Position numbers and translations under genes: made by a program. 64,000 nucleotides of DNA from Streptomyces seoulensis (lineage in GTDB: Bacteria > Actinomycetota > Actinomycetes > Streptomycetales > Streptomycetaceae), in NCBI GenBank assembly GCA_013364255.1, contig CP054936.1, forward strand, positions 8,016,353-8,080,352, given 5' to 3'. Shown in pieces: positions 63,644 to 64,000 of this stretch; the stretch's first letter is position 1, and the number at the start of each line of letters is the position of its first letter. The notes beneath the pieces were generated by a model. That model worked only from the letters and a program-made list of their open reading frames with translations, was not told the origin of the DNA and did no database searches.

Positions 63644-63737
63644 GCCCCGGCCGGCCGCGGGCACGAATTGCAGGCGCCCCGCCGAGCGGTGAGTCTGGTA
63701 CCGGCCCGCATCGCACCACCGACCCCCGGAGGCACGC

Positions 63738-64000
63738 GTGGCAGTACGTCACCGGCTCATCAGGACCAGTCCCGAGGAGGTGTGGACCGTCCTGGCCGAC
63801 GGCAGCCGGTACGCCGACTGGGTGGTGGGCACCGCGCAGTCCCGGCCGCTGCGCGGCCAGTGGCCGCAACTGGACTCGGCCATCGAGTACGAGGTCCGCG
63901 TCGGCCCGCTGCGACTCACCAACCAGACCATCGTGCGCAACCACGAGGAGGGCTCGCTCCTCGAACTCGAGGCCAACGCGGGCTTCCTCGGCACCGCGCG
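63738..64000 (+). CDS. SRPBCC family protein, cut by the window end
   Basis: The 87 visible residues begin VAVRHRLIRTSPEEVWTVLADGSRYADWVVGTAQ. This is the start of a SRPBCC (polyketide cyclase/START-like) fold, with a hydrophobic pocket for a small ligand, followed by TNQTIVRNHEEGSLLELEANAGFLG. GTG 63738 has GGAGGCACGC directly upstream. The C-terminal half lies beyond the window, so no function can be given. Confidence 0.8.
   Translation, partial: MAVRHRLIRTSPEEVWTVLADGSRYADWVVGTAQSRPLRGQWPQLDSAIEYEVRVGPLRLTNQTIVRNHEEGSLLELEANAGFLGTA

Overview
This is a 64 kb chromosomal window from a high-GC actinobacterium, almost certainly a Streptomyces. Codons end almost always in G or C. Genes often start with GTG, and many start/stop pairs overlap by four bases (ATGA or GTGA). 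The content is also Streptomyces-like: SpoIIE-type phosphatases, a GAF-ANTAR protein, DUF5709, GH46 chitosanase, a DasR-type site at a GH18 chitinase, and a group 1h uptake hydrogenase. No tRNA, rRNA, transposase, integrase or CRISPR array was seen. Both ends cut through genes.

Layout. 0-6.7 kb: a partial gene, an ANTAR-PAS-SpoIIE phosphatase, a small conserved protein, an RpiR regulator, a two-gene unit with a free-standing FhaA-type N-terminal domain (DUF3662), a GT39-like membrane protein lacking its catalytic N-terminus, and a P-loop kinase. 6.8-17.9 kb: carbohydrate and envelope genes, comprising a beta-phosphoglucomutase/GH65 phosphorylase pair, a BlaI-type repressor divergent from a GT-C transferase and a flippase-like protein, a PAP2 phosphatase, a GH15 enzyme and a chitosanase. 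18-31.4 kb: a multidomain sensor SpoIIE phosphatase, a GAF-ANTAR protein, a secreted protein, a Tat-exported phospholipase C, a fructosamine-kinase/LMW-phosphatase pair, an overlapping nucleotidyltransferase-BON-metallophosphoesterase unit, and a large catalase. 31.5-36.4 kb: glpD-TetR facing an alkyl-DHAP-synthase-like flavoprotein and a lipid kinase, a gene order I also recall from Mycobacterium tuberculosis.

36.4-49 kb is a hydrogenase region. A plus-strand operon (protease, hypB, hypF, hypC, hypD, hypE) converges on a minus-strand operon (a 576-residue cluster protein, hydrogenase large subunit, NifU-like, DUF5947, hypA). All maturation functions and the large subunit are present, but no small-subunit gene exists anywhere in the window. 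The large-subunit gene uses AAA for 14 of its 21 lysines, unlike its neighbours. 49-64 kb: a dehydrogenase, a YihY-type membrane protein, DUF488, a complete narGHJI nitrate reductase operon, a RecQ helicase, a chitinase behind two DasR-type sites, a tiny membrane protein, an NAD kinase and a partial SRPBCC protein.

Together the genes suggest a soil organism that degrades chitin, chitosan and alpha-glucans and may live through hypoxia or dormancy with H2 oxidation, nitrate respiration, catalase and a resuscitation-factor-like enzyme. The most notable observations are the hydrogenase large subunit without a small subunit, the matched pair of operator-like sites around the BlaI gene, the glpD-TetR-flavoprotein-lipid kinase block, the DUF3662 domain without FHA, and short tandem duplications that straddle stop codons in four separate genes.
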